Origin: Micrococcus cohnii
GTDB taxonomy: Bacteria; Actinomycetota; Actinomycetes; Actinomycetales; Micrococcaceae
Direction: 5' to 3'
Length of the DNA stretch: 64,000 nucleotides
Assembly (NCBI RefSeq): GCF_014205175.1
Contig: NZ_JACHNA010000001.1
Coordinates: 620,001 to 684,000, forward strand
Below the pieces are notes generated by a model, which worked only from the letters and a program-made list of their open reading frames with translations, was not told where the DNA came from and did no database searches. Shown piece after piece: positions 26,768 through 35,550 of this stretch. A program made the position numbers and the translations under genes. Within the stretch, counting starts at the first letter, position 1, and each line of letters begins with the position of its first letter.

Positions 26768-29359
26768 TCAGCTCGCCTGCCGTGCGTTCAGCGCCCGCAC
26801 CATGTCGTCGCGGCACTCGGCCACCGTGCGCGCGAGGCCGGCGTTCGTCTCGCGCACTCGCTCCACCAAAGCTGTCGCCCGGTTCACTGTCTCCTCAGAC
26901 ACCTGCGACGACGGGAAGCCCAGGATCGCGGCCGGCTCCGCCATCTCGTGCGACCGTGAGTTCCAGATCCGCTCGATCCGCGCAAAGTATTCGTCCGCGT
27001 ACGGGGCGAGCAACGAGGCGTCGTGCGTGCGCTGGAAACCCGTCAGCACCTGGCGCTGCATCGCGTTCGACACAGTGCCGGCCACCGTCTGCTCCCACGC
27101 CTGCCGCTTCGCCTCCGCTGTGGGCACCGCCGCGCGCGCCTGCGCGGCCGCCAGGGCACCCGTCGCGGTCGCGTCCTCGGCCTCCGCCTGCGCGATCTCG
27201 GCCTCGCCGGCCTTGCCCGCGGCCACCAGCCCGGTCAGCAGCTCCCACCGCAGGTCTGCACTCAGCTCAAGGCCCGGCAGTTCCACCGAGCCGTCCCACA
27301 GGCTCTCCAGCACATGCGTCTGCGCATCGGTGCGCGCGTGCACGGCAAGGGCCTTGACGAACTGCAGCTGGCTGTCGAATCCAGCCTCCGCCTCCCGCGC
27401 GAGCTCCCACAGTCGGTCAGCGACATCGATGCGCAGCGCATCGCTCTGTGCGTCCGGAAGGTACTGGTTGAGTGCCGTCGAGACCTGCCGCAGCAGCGTC
27501 TGCACCACGGTGGAATCCGACTCCTCACCGATGTTCGCCAGCACCAGTCGAACGAACCACTCCGCAGACGCCTCGCCGTCACGCGTCGTGTCCCATGCCG
27601 CGTTCCACAGCAGCGTGCGCGGCAGCGACTCCGCGACATCCTTGAGGCGCTCACCGGCCACCGCCCACGACGACTCGTCGAGACGGATCTTCGCGTACGC
27701 GAGGTCATCGTCGTTCGGCAGGATCAATGCCGGGCGCGCCGTGCCGGCCGCCTCCGACACCACCGTCGTCTCCCCGTCGACGTCCAGCTCGAACCGCCGC
27801 GTGCGCACCAAGGCGCCGGAGGCCGCATCCACGTCGTAGAACCCGACGGCCATCCGATGCGGACGCAGCACCGCTTCGCCGGGACGCGTCGCGGAGCCGT
27901 CCGGGTGGGACTGCACCAGGCGTAGCTCACTCACCGTGCCGTCGGAGGCCTCATCCACCTCGACACGCAGTGTGTTCACCCCCGAAGTCTCCAGCCACAG
28001 CCGCGTCCACTCAGACAAGTCGCGGCCGGAGGCCTTCTCCAACTCGACCATCAGGTCCGGCAGCTGCGTATTCGTCCACGCATGCTTCGCGATGTACTCC
28101 CGCACGCCGGCCATGAAGTTCTCCTGGCCCACCCACGCGACCAGCTGGCGCAGCACCGAGGCGCCCTTGGCATAGGTGATGCCGTCGAAATTCACCAGCA
28201 CGTCGTCCAGGTCGCGGATCTCTGCCTTGATGGGGTGGGTGGAGGAGAGCTGGTCCTGGCGGTACGCCCACGACTTCTCCATCGACGAGAACGTCGTCCA
28301 CGCGCCCGTGTACCTCGTGTTCTCGGCTGCCGCGAGGGTGGACATGAACTCGGCGAACGACTCGTTCAGCCACAGGTCGTTCCACCAGCGCATCGTCACC
28401 AGATCGCCGAACCACATGTGCGCCAGCTCGTGCAGGATCGTGATCGCCCGACGCTCCACAACCGCGTCCGGCACCCGCGAGCGGAACACGTAGTTCTCCA
28501 CGAACGTCACACAGCCGGCATTCTCCATCGCGCCCGCATTGAACTCCGGCACGAACAGCTGGTCGTACTTCTCGAAGGGGTAGGGGTGCCCGTACTGGGA
28601 CTCGAAGAACTCGAAGCCCTGCCGGGTCAGCTCGAAGATGTTCTCCGCGTCGAGATGCTCGAACAGCGACGCCCGGCAGAACACGCCCAGTGGAATCGTG
28701 CGGCCGTCCGAGCTCGTCAGCTCCGAGTGCGTCGACCGGTACGGGCCGGCCACCAGCGCCGTGATGTACGACGAGATCCGCGGCGTCGCAGAGAACGACC
28801 ACGTCGCGGTCGCCCTGCCCTGCTCGTCAACGCCGGCGGGCACCGGCTCCGGGGTCGGCTGGTTCGAGACGACGGCCCAGTCGGCGCGAGCGGTCACCGT
28901 GAACCGGAACGCGGCCTTCAGGTCCGGCTGTTCGAAGACGGCGAACATGCGGCGAGAGTCCGGCACCTCGAACTGGGTGTACAGGTAGACCTCGTCATCC
29001 ACCGGGTCGACGAACCGGTGCAGGCCCTCGCCCGTCGTCGTGTAGTCCGCCTCGCCCTCCACGACGAGCGTGTTCTCCGCGGCTAGAGGCCCGACCGCGA
29101 TGCGCGCTCCGTCGTAGTTCGAGGTGTCCAGGCGCTGACCGTTGAGCGAGACCGTCGGCGCCTGCGACGCCACGAAGTCGATCCACGTGGTCGTGCCGAC
29201 GGCCGCGTCGGCGGCACGGAAGCTGACCGTGGTCGCGCTGCCGAACTGCCCTCCGGGGCGCGTCAGATCCAAGACGACGTCGTAGACGTCCACGTCGAGG
29301 GCCGCAGCCCGGTCGGCGGCGTCCTCACGGGTGATGTTCAGTCGTGCGGCGGTGCTCAC
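26768..29359 (-). CDS. pepN: Aminopeptidase N (M1 family)
   Basis: An 863-residue cytoplasmic zinc aminopeptidase removing N-terminal residues from peptides. The substrate-recognition GAMEN motif is at 276-280, the zinc site is H310-E311-x-x-H314 in HELAHMWFGDLVTM, and the third ligand is E333 in LNESFAEF. The length and C-terminal ERAP1-like helical region (from about residue 530) match actinobacterial PepN. The GTG start at 29359 follows GGAGG; the frame remains open upstream but contains no family sequence and overlaps the divergent hydrolase gene. Confidence 0.95.
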   Translation of the reverse strand: MSTAARLNITREDAADRAAALDVDVYDVVLDLTRPGGQFGSATTVSFRAADAAVGTTTWIDFVASQAPTVSLNGQRLDTSNYDGARIAVGPLAAENTLVVEGEADYTTTGEGLHRFVDPVDDEVYLYTQFEVPDSRRMFAVFEQPDLKAAFRFTVTARADWAVVSNQPTPEPVPAGVDEQGRATATWSFSATPRISSYITALVAGPYRSTHSELTSSDGRTIPLGVFCRASLFEHLDAENIFELTRQGFEFFESQYGHPYPFEKYDQLFVPEFNAGAMENAGCVTFVENYVFRSRVPDAVVERRAITILHELAHMWFGDLVTMRWWNDLWLNESFAEFMSTLAAAENTRYTGAWTTFSSMEKSWAYRQDQLSSTHPIKAEIRDLDDVLVNFDGITYAKGASVLRQLVAWVGQENFMAGVREYIAKHAWTNTQLPDLMVELEKASGRDLSEWTRLWLETSGVNTLRVEVDEASDGTVSELRLVQSHPDGSATRPGEAVLRPHRMAVGFYDVDAASGALVRTRRFELDVDGETTVVSEAAGTARPALILPNDDDLAYAKIRLDESSWAVAGERLKDVAESLPRTLLWNAAWDTTRDGEASAEWFVRLVLANIGEESDSTVVQTLLRQVSTALNQYLPDAQSDALRIDVADRLWELAREAEAGFDSQLQFVKALAVHARTDAQTHVLESLWDGSVELPGLELSADLRWELLTGLVAAGKAGEAEIAQAEAEDATATGALAAAQARAAVPTAEAKRQAWEQTVAGTVSNAMQRQVLTGFQRTHDASLLAPYADEYFARIERIWNSRSHEMAEPAAILGFPSSQVSEETVNRATALVERVRETNAGLARTVAECRDDMVRALNARQAS

Positions 29360-29683
29360 GGATGGCCTCCAGAGTCGATCGATGACGTGTGGCGTGTGGG
29401 CCCCGTCACGGTGGCAAGGTCCCGGCGGTCCAGGATAGGCCACATAGGTCGCATGCACCTGACGCGGTGCGCGCCGCTGCCAACAGAGCACGACGGTCCC
29501 GAACGACACGCCGGCGGGGAAGTGGGCTGCACGTCGGCAGATCTGTCCGATCGTCTCTTGTGTGCAGATACTTGCGGTCCGTAGCGTCTCGAATGTCCCG
29601 GTCGCCCGCGCGACGCCCCGGAGCGTGTATCGGCAAGGCCGGAACCGCAACTCAGATCCGTCAGACGAAGGGAAAGACATCTC
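29360..29683. other. Intergenic region between pepN and the exported hydrolase gene
   Basis: About 320 bases divergent between two genes. The minus strand has a TATCCT hexamer at 29432-29437 that could be the pepN -10. The plus strand ends with AAGGGAAAG, the ribosome binding site for the hydrolase. Short frames here lack support. No repeat or RNA was recognised. Confidence 0.4.
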
Positions 29684-30568
29684 ATGTGCCCCACTCACCA
29701 TGACTCCGCCTTGCCCGCTCACGGCTCCCGCCTCTCCGGCGGTCACGTCCACCTCGGTCGTCGGACGCTGACGCTCGGTGGTCTCGCCGTGTTGGCCGGC
29801 CTCGGCGCCGCCCCCGCGGCCGCGGCGGAGCCGACCACGGTGCCGGTCGACACCGTCGGACCGCATCCGGTGCAGGACCGTCCGCTGGCGGCCGCCGATG
29901 TGCGCGGCTTCGCCGGCGGTCACCTGTTCTGGCCCGCGGACGCCACGGCCGGCGCCGACCTGGGGATCGTCGTGACCTTCCCGGGCTTCGCCGAGCCCGG
30001 GGCGGTCATGCATGGCATCGCCCGGCGCTTCGCCTCGCACGGGTTCGCGGTGCTCTGCGCCAATTCGTTCGCGGGCGTGGAGAACCCGACGGTCCGGGCC
30101 ACGATGATCCGCGCGGCCGTCGACGCGGCCCCGGGCCTGTCGGCCTGGTCGGACGTGGTCGACGGCGATCGGGTGGCCCTGGTCGGCCATTCGATGGGAG
30201 GCGGCGGCGCGCTGATCGCCGCCGAATCCCTGGATGTGCGGGCCGTGATCGGCGTGCACCCCTGGACGCAGACGCCGATCACCGGTGTGACGGCGCCGAC
30301 GCTGATCGTCGCAGGAGGAATCGACCAGATCGCGCCGGCCACCGAGCATGCCGTGCCGATCTACCGCGGCTTGACCTCGGCGGACGACCGCGGGCTGTTC
30401 ACCCATCACCTGGGCACGCACTGGGCGGGCGTCACCCCGGACCGCGCGATCCTGCCCCGCATGACGGCGTTCCTTCGGCTGTTCCTGGACGGCGATGAGG
30501 CATACCGATCGGCGTACCTCGCCCCGGCGCCGGCCCTGACGTCGTTTGAGACGACGACGCGAGGCTGA
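29684..30568 (+). CDS. Tat-exported alpha/beta hydrolase resembling the cutinase/PET-hydrolase family
   Basis: A 294-residue secreted hydrolase. A twin-arginine-type signal (GRRTLTLGGLAVLAGLGAAPAAAA) occupies about residues 25-48. The fold markers follow the actinobacterial polyester-hydrolase/dienelactone-hydrolase pattern: FPGFAEPG at the oxyanion-loop position, RRFASHGFAVLCANSF, the nucleophile elbow ALVGHSMGGGGAL, AVIGVHPW, APTLIVAGGIDQIAP with the catalytic Asp, and HHLGTHWAG with the His. FLRLFLDGDEAYR near the end matches the family terminus. Several binding-site residues differ from characterised cutinases (Phe rather than Tyr after PG, no GASHF), so polyester activity is uncertain. 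AAGGGAAAG precedes the ATG. Confidence 0.82.
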   Translation: MCPTHHDSALPAHGSRLSGGHVHLGRRTLTLGGLAVLAGLGAAPAAAAEPTTVPVDTVGPHPVQDRPLAAADVRGFAGGHLFWPADATAGADLGIVVTFPGFAEPGAVMHGIARRFASHGFAVLCANSFAGVENPTVRATMIRAAVDAAPGLSAWSDVVDGDRVALVGHSMGGGGALIAAESLDVRAVIGVHPWTQTPITGVTAPTLIVAGGIDQIAPATEHAVPIYRGLTSADDRGLFTHHLGTHWAGVTPDRAILPRMTAFLRLFLDGDEAYRSAYLAPAPALTSFETTTRG

Positions 30569-30626
30569 GTCGACGCATCCGAGCGTCCTCAGTGCGCGAT
30601 CGGGGTGGGGGAGGGCCGCCGGTCAC

Positions 30627-30632
30627 TACGAT
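30627..30632 (+). promoter_or_regulatory. Candidate -10 element of rpiB-nei
   Basis: TACGAT lies about 57 bases before the rpiB start, downstream of the hydrolase stop. Confidence 0.35.
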
Positions 30633-30688
30633 GTCAGTGACCCACGACCGTCCCTCGCCCCGTGCGGCCCGCTGAACAGGAGCACCCC

Positions 30689-31162
30689 ATGCGCGTCCAC
30701 ATCGCCACCGACCACGCCGGGATGGAGCTCTCCGCCCACCTCGTGCGCCACCTCACCGCCGCCGGCTACGAGATGGTCGATCACGGCCCCGCCGAGTACG
30801 ACGCCCTCGACGACTATCCGGGCTTGTGCATCAACGCCGCCCGCGCAGTGGCCGCCGAGCGCGCCGAGGGCAAGGACTCGCTGGGCATCGTCCTGGGCGG
30901 CTCCGGCAACGGAGAGCAGATCGCCGCGAACAAGGTCGAGGGCATTCGCGCTGCGCTGGCCTGGAACCTGGACACCGCGAAGCTCGCCCGCCAGCACAAC
31001 GACGCGAACGTCGTCGCCGTGGGTGGCCGGCAGCACTCGCTCGAGGAGGCCACCGCGATCATCGAGGCGTTCCTCGCCGAGCCGTTCTCCGAGGACGAGC
31101 GCCATGTGCGCCGCATCGGCAAGATCTCCACGTACGAGCAGACCAGCGAGGTGGTGATGTGA
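30689..31162 (+). CDS. rpiB: Ribose-5-phosphate isomerase B
   Basis: A 157-residue RpiB that interconverts ribose 5-phosphate and ribulose 5-phosphate in the pentose phosphate pathway. The start MRVHIATDHAGMELS, the LGGSGNGEQIAANKVEGIRAAL phosphate-binding block, and HNDANVVAVGGRQH are characteristic. The Ser of GGSGNG, instead of the Cys used by some RpiB enzymes, fits the actinobacterial subgroup, in which a Glu acts as base. ACAGGAG precedes ATG 30689. The stop abuts the nei GTG start, indicating an operon. Confidence 0.95.
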   Translation: MRVHIATDHAGMELSAHLVRHLTAAGYEMVDHGPAEYDALDDYPGLCINAARAVAAERAEGKDSLGIVLGGSGNGEQIAANKVEGIRAALAWNLDTAKLARQHNDANVVAVGGRQHSLEEATAIIEAFLAEPFSEDERHVRRIGKISTYEQTSEVVM

Positions 31163-32047
31163 GTGCCTGAGGGGCACTCCATCCACCGCCTGGCACGCCA
31201 GTTCCAGGACGTCTTCGTCGGCGCACCGGTGCGTGCCTCGAGCCCGCAGGGCCGCTTCGCCGACGGTGCGGCGCTGCTCGACGGGCACATGCCCACCCGT
31301 GCATGGGCCCACGGCAAGCACTTCTTCCTGGACTTCGACCACGGTCTCACCCTCAATGTGCACCTGGGCATGTACGGTGCCTGGACCTTTGGCGGGGACG
31401 AGACCTTCTCCGCTGCCTCGTCGATCGGGGCGCCCCGTCGGATCGGTGAGACCGAGGACCACACCGGCCCTGCCTCCCCGGAGGCGCCCGCCCCGCGGCC
31501 CACCGTGCGTCTGCGCCTTGAGGCCGAGCATGGCTGGGCGGATCTGATCGGCGCCACCACGTGCCGGGTGCTCACCCCGGACGAGGTCGGACAGGTCACC
31601 GCGAAGCTCGGCCCGGACCCGCTCAACGACGACGACCCCGCCCCGTTCCTGGCGCGCGCCGTCCGCACCCGGCGGCCGATCGGCGTCGTGCTGATGGACC
31701 AGTCGATGGTGGGCGGCATCGGCAACATTTACCGAGCCGAGGCCCTGTTCCGCGCCGGACTGGACCCGTGGGCGCCCGCGAACTCCGTTCCGCAGGACCG
31801 CCTGCAACAGCTCTGGGAGGACAACGCCGCTTTGATGCGCGCGGGGGTGAGGCTGGGGCGCATCGTGACCACCGAGCCCCGTCACCGCGTCGGAGTGGCG
31901 GCCGAGGACGCCTGGCCCGAGCACGCGAACTACGTGTACCAGCGGCAGGGGCGAACGTGCCTGGTCTGCGGGCAGGAGGTGATCGTCATGGAGGAGATGG
32001 CCGCGCGGAAGCTCTACCGCTGCACCGGGTGCCAGACCATGCCCTGA
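31163..32047 (+). CDS. Fpg/Nei-family DNA glycosylase (endonuclease VIII-like)
   Basis: A 294-residue base-excision repair enzyme that removes oxidised bases and nicks DNA. After Met removal, Pro2 is the nucleophile in MPEGHSIHRLARQF, the signature of Nei rather than Fpg. The helix-two-turn-helix motif QSMVGGIGNIYRAEALF is at about 180, and the C-terminal zinc finger is CLVCGQEVIVMEEM to YRCTGC. The GTG start lies directly after the rpiB stop. A hairpin with a following T-rich run closes the operon. Confidence 0.93.
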   Translation: MPEGHSIHRLARQFQDVFVGAPVRASSPQGRFADGAALLDGHMPTRAWAHGKHFFLDFDHGLTLNVHLGMYGAWTFGGDETFSAASSIGAPRRIGETEDHTGPASPEAPAPRPTVRLRLEAEHGWADLIGATTCRVLTPDEVGQVTAKLGPDPLNDDDPAPFLARAVRTRRPIGVVLMDQSMVGGIGNIYRAEALFRAGLDPWAPANSVPQDRLQQLWEDNAALMRAGVRLGRIVTTEPRHRVGVAAEDAWPEHANYVYQRQGRTCLVCGQEVIVMEEMAARKLYRCTGCQTMP

Positions 32048-32073
32048 ATCGGTGTGATGGACGGCAGTCACGC

Positions 32074-32119
32074 CGACGGCGCCGCGCTGCTTACTGTGAA
32101 GCGGACCGCGGCGCCGTCG
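32074..32119 (+). terminator. Terminator of rpiB-nei
   Basis: A 13-bp stem CGACGGCGCCGCG with its complement and a 20-base loop, followed by TGTCTGTTTAT, starts 27 bases after the nei stop. Confidence 0.7.
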
Positions 32120-32175
32120 TGTCTGTTTATACCGCCATGGAGGCGGCTCTCATGCCTGTCGGAGAGGGGTGGGCC

Positions 32176-32607
32176 TCAATGACGGCCGTGCTTCTGCTCG
32201 ACGGTGGTGCGGGCGCCCGGGGTGGTCGGGGCGTCGGCGCCCACACCCGGGCGGATCACGGAGGTCTGCGCGTCCGAGGGGTGCGGCTGCGCGCGGCCGG
32301 CGGGAGCGTCGTGCTGAGCGGGCTTGGCCCCCCGCGAGCGCAGGGCGAACGCCGCGGCCCCGGCGGACACGGCGCCGAGGGCGACCCCGCCGAGACCCAC
32401 GCCCCAGGGGAAGCCGCGGCGGCTCGGAGCGGAGACGAGGGACGCGAGCTGGCGTGAGCGATGCTTGGTGCTCGCCTTGGCGTGGCCGTTCATGGCGCGC
32501 CAGTCGCCGTAGGCCTTCAGGGCCGGCGGGCCCACGGTCAGAGCCAGCCGCGCGGGCAGGGGAAGGGCGGAGGACAGGAGTCCCTTGAGCATGTTGTTCT
32601 TCTTCAT
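32176..32607 (-). CDS. Small predicted membrane-associated protein, unknown
   Basis: A 143-residue protein with a basic N-terminus (MKKNNMLKGLLSSALPL), one Gly/Ala-rich membrane helix (FPWGVGLGGVALGAVSAGAAAFAL, about residues 67-90), and a polar Pro/Thr-rich tail. I recognise no family. The coding call is supported by a TAGCGT hexamer seven bases before the ATG, the same leaderless arrangement seen at confident genes nearby. A second ATG five codons in is possible. A competing plus-strand frame has no start signal. Confidence 0.6.
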   Translation of the reverse strand: MKKNNMLKGLLSSALPLPARLALTVGPPALKAYGDWRAMNGHAKASTKHRSRQLASLVSAPSRRGFPWGVGLGGVALGAVSAGAAAFALRSRGAKPAQHDAPAGRAQPHPSDAQTSVIRPGVGADAPTTPGARTTVEQKHGRH

Positions 32608-32614
32608 GGAATGA

Positions 32615-32620
32615 ACGCTA
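32615..32620 (-). promoter_or_regulatory. Leaderless-type -10 element for the gene ending at 32176
   Basis: TAGCGT on the minus strand lies seven bases before ATG 32607. Confidence 0.45.
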
Positions 32621-32773
32621 TGGGGCCGTGTGCGGTGCTGGTCAACGTCCCGCCCGCTGAACGTTGGCTGAGCGCTGGCACTGCGGTTCGTCGGCGCGTG
32701 TGCTGTGCTGCGCCGTCACGCCGGATCTGTGCGGTACGCCGAGGACCACCGGCGCGCACCTGCATGAACCCAC

Positions 32774-32823
32774 AAAAAATCATGAGTCGGGCCATCGTGT
32801 GTCAACGATGACCCGACTCATGA
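32774..32823 (-). terminator. Intrinsic terminator of tRNA-Gly
   Basis: On the minus strand a long hairpin (TCATGAGTCGGG outer arm with its complement, plus an inner ATCGT/ACGAT pairing) begins seven bases after the tRNA and is followed by TTTTTT. This is the only textbook hairpin plus T-tract in the window. Confidence 0.9.
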
Positions 32824-32829
32824 CATCGG

Positions 32830-32900
32830 AGGGGATGACGGGAATCGAACCCGCGTAGCCAGTTTGGAAGACTGGGGCTCTACCATTGAGCTACATCCCC
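32830..32900 (-). tRNA. tRNA-Gly (TCC anticodon)
   Basis: Minus-strand cloverleaf with acceptor GGGGATG/CATCCCC, D-arm GCTCAATGGTAGAGC, anticodon loop CTTCCAA (TCC, reading GGA/GGG) and T-arm CGGGTTCGATTCCCG. CCA is not encoded; a terminator follows at once. Confidence 0.95.
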
Positions 32901-32998
32901 GCACCGCGACGAACCTGCGCCGCGGAACGGCGTCAACAGTAGCACGGCGACGGCCCGAGGTGCGTGCGCCGTATTTCCCCCGGACTCGCGCCGCGCTG

Positions 32999-33004
32999 TA
33001 GGCT
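32999..33004 (+). promoter_or_regulatory. -10 element of tRNA-Pro
   Basis: TAGGCT lies about 80 bases before the tRNA-Pro 5' end and is the best promoter candidate for it and possibly for tig downstream. Confidence 0.4.
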
Positions 33005-33085
33005 GAGTCGAGTCTGCCCGCAGGGTGGACGTGTCGTGGACCATGACGCCGTCGGCCCCAGGGAGCCGCGGTCGACCCGGCGGAC

Positions 33086-33159
33086 CGGGGTGTAGCTCAG
33101 CTTGGCAGAGCGCGCGCTTTGGGAGCGTGAGGCCGCAGGTTCAAATCCTGTCACCCCGA
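33086..33159 (+). tRNA. tRNA-Pro (TGG anticodon)
   Basis: Cloverleaf with acceptor CGGGGTG/CACCCCG, D-arm GCTCAGCTTGGCAGAGC, anticodon loop containing TGG in CTTTGGGAG, and T-arm GCAGGTTCAAATCCTGT. No CCA is encoded. It lies 49 bp before tig with no hairpin between, so read-through is possible. Confidence 0.95.
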
Positions 33160-33208
33160 CTCTTCCCTGATCCACCAGAACCGATCCCAACCCATACAGG
33201 AGCGATCC

Positions 33209-34627
33209 GTGGTCAAGACCACCGCAGAGAACCTCAGCCCCACTCGCGTGAAGCTGGCCGTCGAGGTCCCGTTCGAGGAGGTCAAGCCCTCCCTCGAGAA
33301 GGCCTATAAGGACATCTCCTCGCAGGTGACCATCCCCGGCTTCCGCCAGGGCAAGGTTCCCGCGCGCCTGATCGACCAGCGCTTCGGTCGCGAGGTCGTC
33401 ATGGACACCGCCGTCAACGAGGGCCTGAACGGCTGGTTCACCCAGGCGATCTCCGAGGCCGAGGTCACGCTGATCTCGCAGCCCGAGGTCGACGTCACTG
33501 AGACCCCGGAGGGCACCGCCGAGACCCCGGTGAAGTTCACCGCGGAGTTCGACGTGCGTCCTGAGATCGAGCTGCCTGACTACAAGGGCCTCAAGGTCAC
33601 CGTCGAGCCGTCCCAGGCCACCGATGAGGACGAGAAGACCGCGCTCGACGAGCTGCGGGGCCGCTTCGGCACCCTGAAGGACGTGGACCGTCCGGCCGCG
33701 AAGGACGACTTCGTGACCATGAACCTGACCGCCACCGTGGACGGGCAGCAGGTCGACGCCGCCCAGGATCTGTCCTACCAGGTCGGCGCCGGCACCATGC
33801 TCGACGGGATCGACGAGGCCCTCGACGGCCTGTCCGCCGGTGAGGACGCCACCTTCGAGTCGACGCTGAACGGCGGCGAGCACGACGGCGAGAAGGCCAC
33901 CGTGAAGCTCGAGCTGACCGCCGTGAAGGAGCGCGAGCTGCCGGAGGCCGACGACGAGTTCGCTCAGCTGGCCTCCGAGTTCGACACGATGGACGAGCTG
34001 CGCGAGGACCTGAAGAAGAAGGCCGCCGAGCAGGCGCAGAACCGTCAGGGAGTCGAGGCCCGGGACAAGGTCCTCGAGGAGTTGGGCAAGCTCGTCGAGG
34101 TGCCGGTCCCCGAGGGTGTCGTCGCCGAACAGGTCGAGCAGCACTTCATGTCCCAGGGCCACACCTCCGGCGACGAGCACGACACCGCCGAGCATCGTGC
34201 GGAGCTTGAGCAGAGCACTCGTGAGGCGTTCAAGAACGAGGTCATCCTGGACAAGGTGGCCGACGTCGAGGATGTCTCCGTCGACCAGGGCGAGCTGATC
34301 GAGTACATCATCGCCACCTCGTCCGAGTACGGCATGGACCCGAACCAGTTCGCCATGATGCTCGACCAGGCCGGTCAGGTCCCGATGATCATGGGCGAGG
34401 TCCGCCGCCGCAAGGCCCTGGCGAAGGTCCTTGAGCACGCCGTGGTCACCGACACCGAGGGCAACGACGTCGACCTCACCGCCTTTGTCACCCCGGGCGG
34501 CCAGGAGGCGGTTGACGCCGAGGCCACGGAGGAGTCCGAGGATACGGCCGAGAAGAAGGCCCCCGCCAAGAAGAAGGCGACCGCCAAGAAGAAGTCCGAG
34601 AAGAAGGACGACGCCGACCAGGCGTGA
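33209..34627 (+). CDS. tig: Trigger factor
   Basis: A 472-residue ribosome-bound chaperone and peptidyl-prolyl isomerase that meets nascent chains. The N-terminal ribosome-binding domain has the signature IPGFRQGKVPARLI (the GFRxGK loop); the PPIase domain spans about 150-245 (DDFVTMNLTATVDGQ, VGAGTMLDGIDEAL); a helical C-terminal domain follows. A lysine-rich acidic/basic tail (AEKKAPAKKKATAKKKSEKK) extends beyond the standard end. GTG 33209 follows ACAGGAG. It precedes clpP1-clpP2 and clpX, the conserved protein-quality-control neighbourhood. Confidence 0.96.
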   Translation: MVKTTAENLSPTRVKLAVEVPFEEVKPSLEKAYKDISSQVTIPGFRQGKVPARLIDQRFGREVVMDTAVNEGLNGWFTQAISEAEVTLISQPEVDVTETPEGTAETPVKFTAEFDVRPEIELPDYKGLKVTVEPSQATDEDEKTALDELRGRFGTLKDVDRPAAKDDFVTMNLTATVDGQQVDAAQDLSYQVGAGTMLDGIDEALDGLSAGEDATFESTLNGGEHDGEKATVKLELTAVKERELPEADDEFAQLASEFDTMDELREDLKKKAAEQAQNRQGVEARDKVLEELGKLVEVPVPEGVVAEQVEQHFMSQGHTSGDEHDTAEHRAELEQSTREAFKNEVILDKVADVEDVSVDQGELIEYIIATSSEYGMDPNQFAMMLDQAGQVPMIMGEVRRRKALAKVLEHAVVTDTEGNDVDLTAFVTPGGQEAVDAEATEESEDTAEKKAPAKKKATAKKKSEKKDDADQA

Positions 34628-34645
34628 GTCCCCTCGGCTGAGCGC

Positions 34646-34688
34646 CGACGGCGCCCCGCTCCTGCGTCGTGCAGGGTGGGGCGCCGTC
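34646..34688 (+). terminator. Terminator of tig
   Basis: A strong stem beginning CGACGGCGCCCC pairs with GGGGCGCCGTCG, with an additional CCTGC/GCAGG inner pairing, 18 bases after the tig stop. Confidence 0.8.
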
Positions 34689-34727
34689 GTCGTTCCGGGG
34701 TCGGGGGAGGAACGATCACCGACCATG

Positions 34728-34740
34728 CGCCCACAGCGAA
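34728..34740 (+). promoter_or_regulatory. ClgR-like operator upstream of clpP1
   Basis: CGCCCACAGCGAA matches the core CGC-N5-GCG with the Y-N-A-N-R centre of the ClgR binding sites described in corynebacteria and streptomycetes. It lies about 40 bases upstream of a TAGTGT -10 candidate (34779-34784), a normal position for an activator of clpP1P2. Confidence 0.5.
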
Positions 34741-34778
34741 ACGCGGGGCGCGACGCGGACATCGGCAGAGGCGACCAG

Positions 34779-34784
34779 TAGTGT
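34779..34784 (+). promoter_or_regulatory. Candidate -10 element of clpP1-clpP2
   Basis: TAGTGT lies about 100 bases before clpP1 and downstream of the ClgR-like site. Confidence 0.4.
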
Positions 34785-34884
34785 CGTCACCGATGCAGAG
34801 GGGCCCGTCCGCCTCGGTCCGCCGTGCGCTCCGTGACGGCGAACGGCGCCCCACAGGAGTACAGCAACCAGGAAGGCGGCAGTG

Positions 34885-35499
34885 ATGAGCGACATCACCC
34901 CCCGGATGCAGTCGGTGGACCCGGCTCAGCGCGAGGACTACATCTACAACCGGCTGCTCAAGGAGCGCATCATCTGGCTCGGCTCGGATGTGCGCGATGA
35001 CAACGCCAACGCGATCTGCTCGCAGATGCTCCTGCTCTCCGCGGAGGACCCGGAGAAGGACATCTACCTGTACATCAATTCGCCCGGCGGATCCGTCACC
35101 GCCGGCATGGCCATCTACGACACGATGCAGTTCATCCCGAACGACGTCGTCACTGTCGCAACTGGCCTGGCCGCCTCGATGGGTCAGTTCCTGCTGTCCT
35201 CGGGCGCGAAGGGCAAGCGCTACGCCACCCCGCATGCCCGCGTGCTGATGCACCAGCCCTCGGGCGGAATCGGCGGCACGGAGTCGGATATCCGCATCCA
35301 GGCCCAGCTGATCCTGCACATGAAGAAGGTCATGTCCGAACTCACCGCCGAGCAGACCGGCCAGAGTGTGGAGACCATCCTCGAGGACAACGCCCGCGAC
35401 AAGTGGTTCACGGCGCAGGAGGCCCTCGAGTACGGCTTCATCGATCACATCGCCGAGCGCGCTTCCGCCGTCTCCGGCGGCGGAGGCATGGGCGCCTGA
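34885..35499 (+). CDS. clpP1: ATP-dependent Clp protease proteolytic subunit 1
   Basis: A 204-residue serine protease subunit forming the ClpP1P2 barrel that degrades proteins fed by ClpX or ClpC. Catalytic S98 is in GLAASMGQ, H123 in [10 protein letters not shown], and the Asp in [20 protein letters not shown]. The oxyanion strand [15 protein letters not shown] is intact. ATG 34885 follows AGGAAGG with good spacing; GTG 34882 one codon earlier is possible. A Gly-rich tail ends the protein. It is followed by clpP2 after 51 bp; both are usually needed for activity in actinobacteria. Confidence 0.96.
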   Translation: MSDITPRMQSVDPAQREDYIYNRLLKERIIWLGSDVRDDNANAICSQMLLLSAEDPEKDIYLYINSPGGSVTAGMAIYDTMQFIPNDVVTVATGLAASMGQFLLSSGAKGKRYATPHARVLMHQPSGGIGGTESDIRIQAQLILHMKKVMSELTAEQTGQSVETILEDNARDKWFTAQEALEYGFIDHIAERASAVSGGGGMGA

Positions 35500-35550
35500 A
35501 CGGCCCGCGCGGACACCCACTGACGTTCTTCGAGGAGAAGAGAGACAAGC

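Noticed and set aside
29360-30421. Upstream extension of the pepN frame
   Set aside because: The frame is open but overlaps the divergent hydrolase gene and precedes the GTG with a good ribosome binding site; the M1 family N-terminus starts at 29359.
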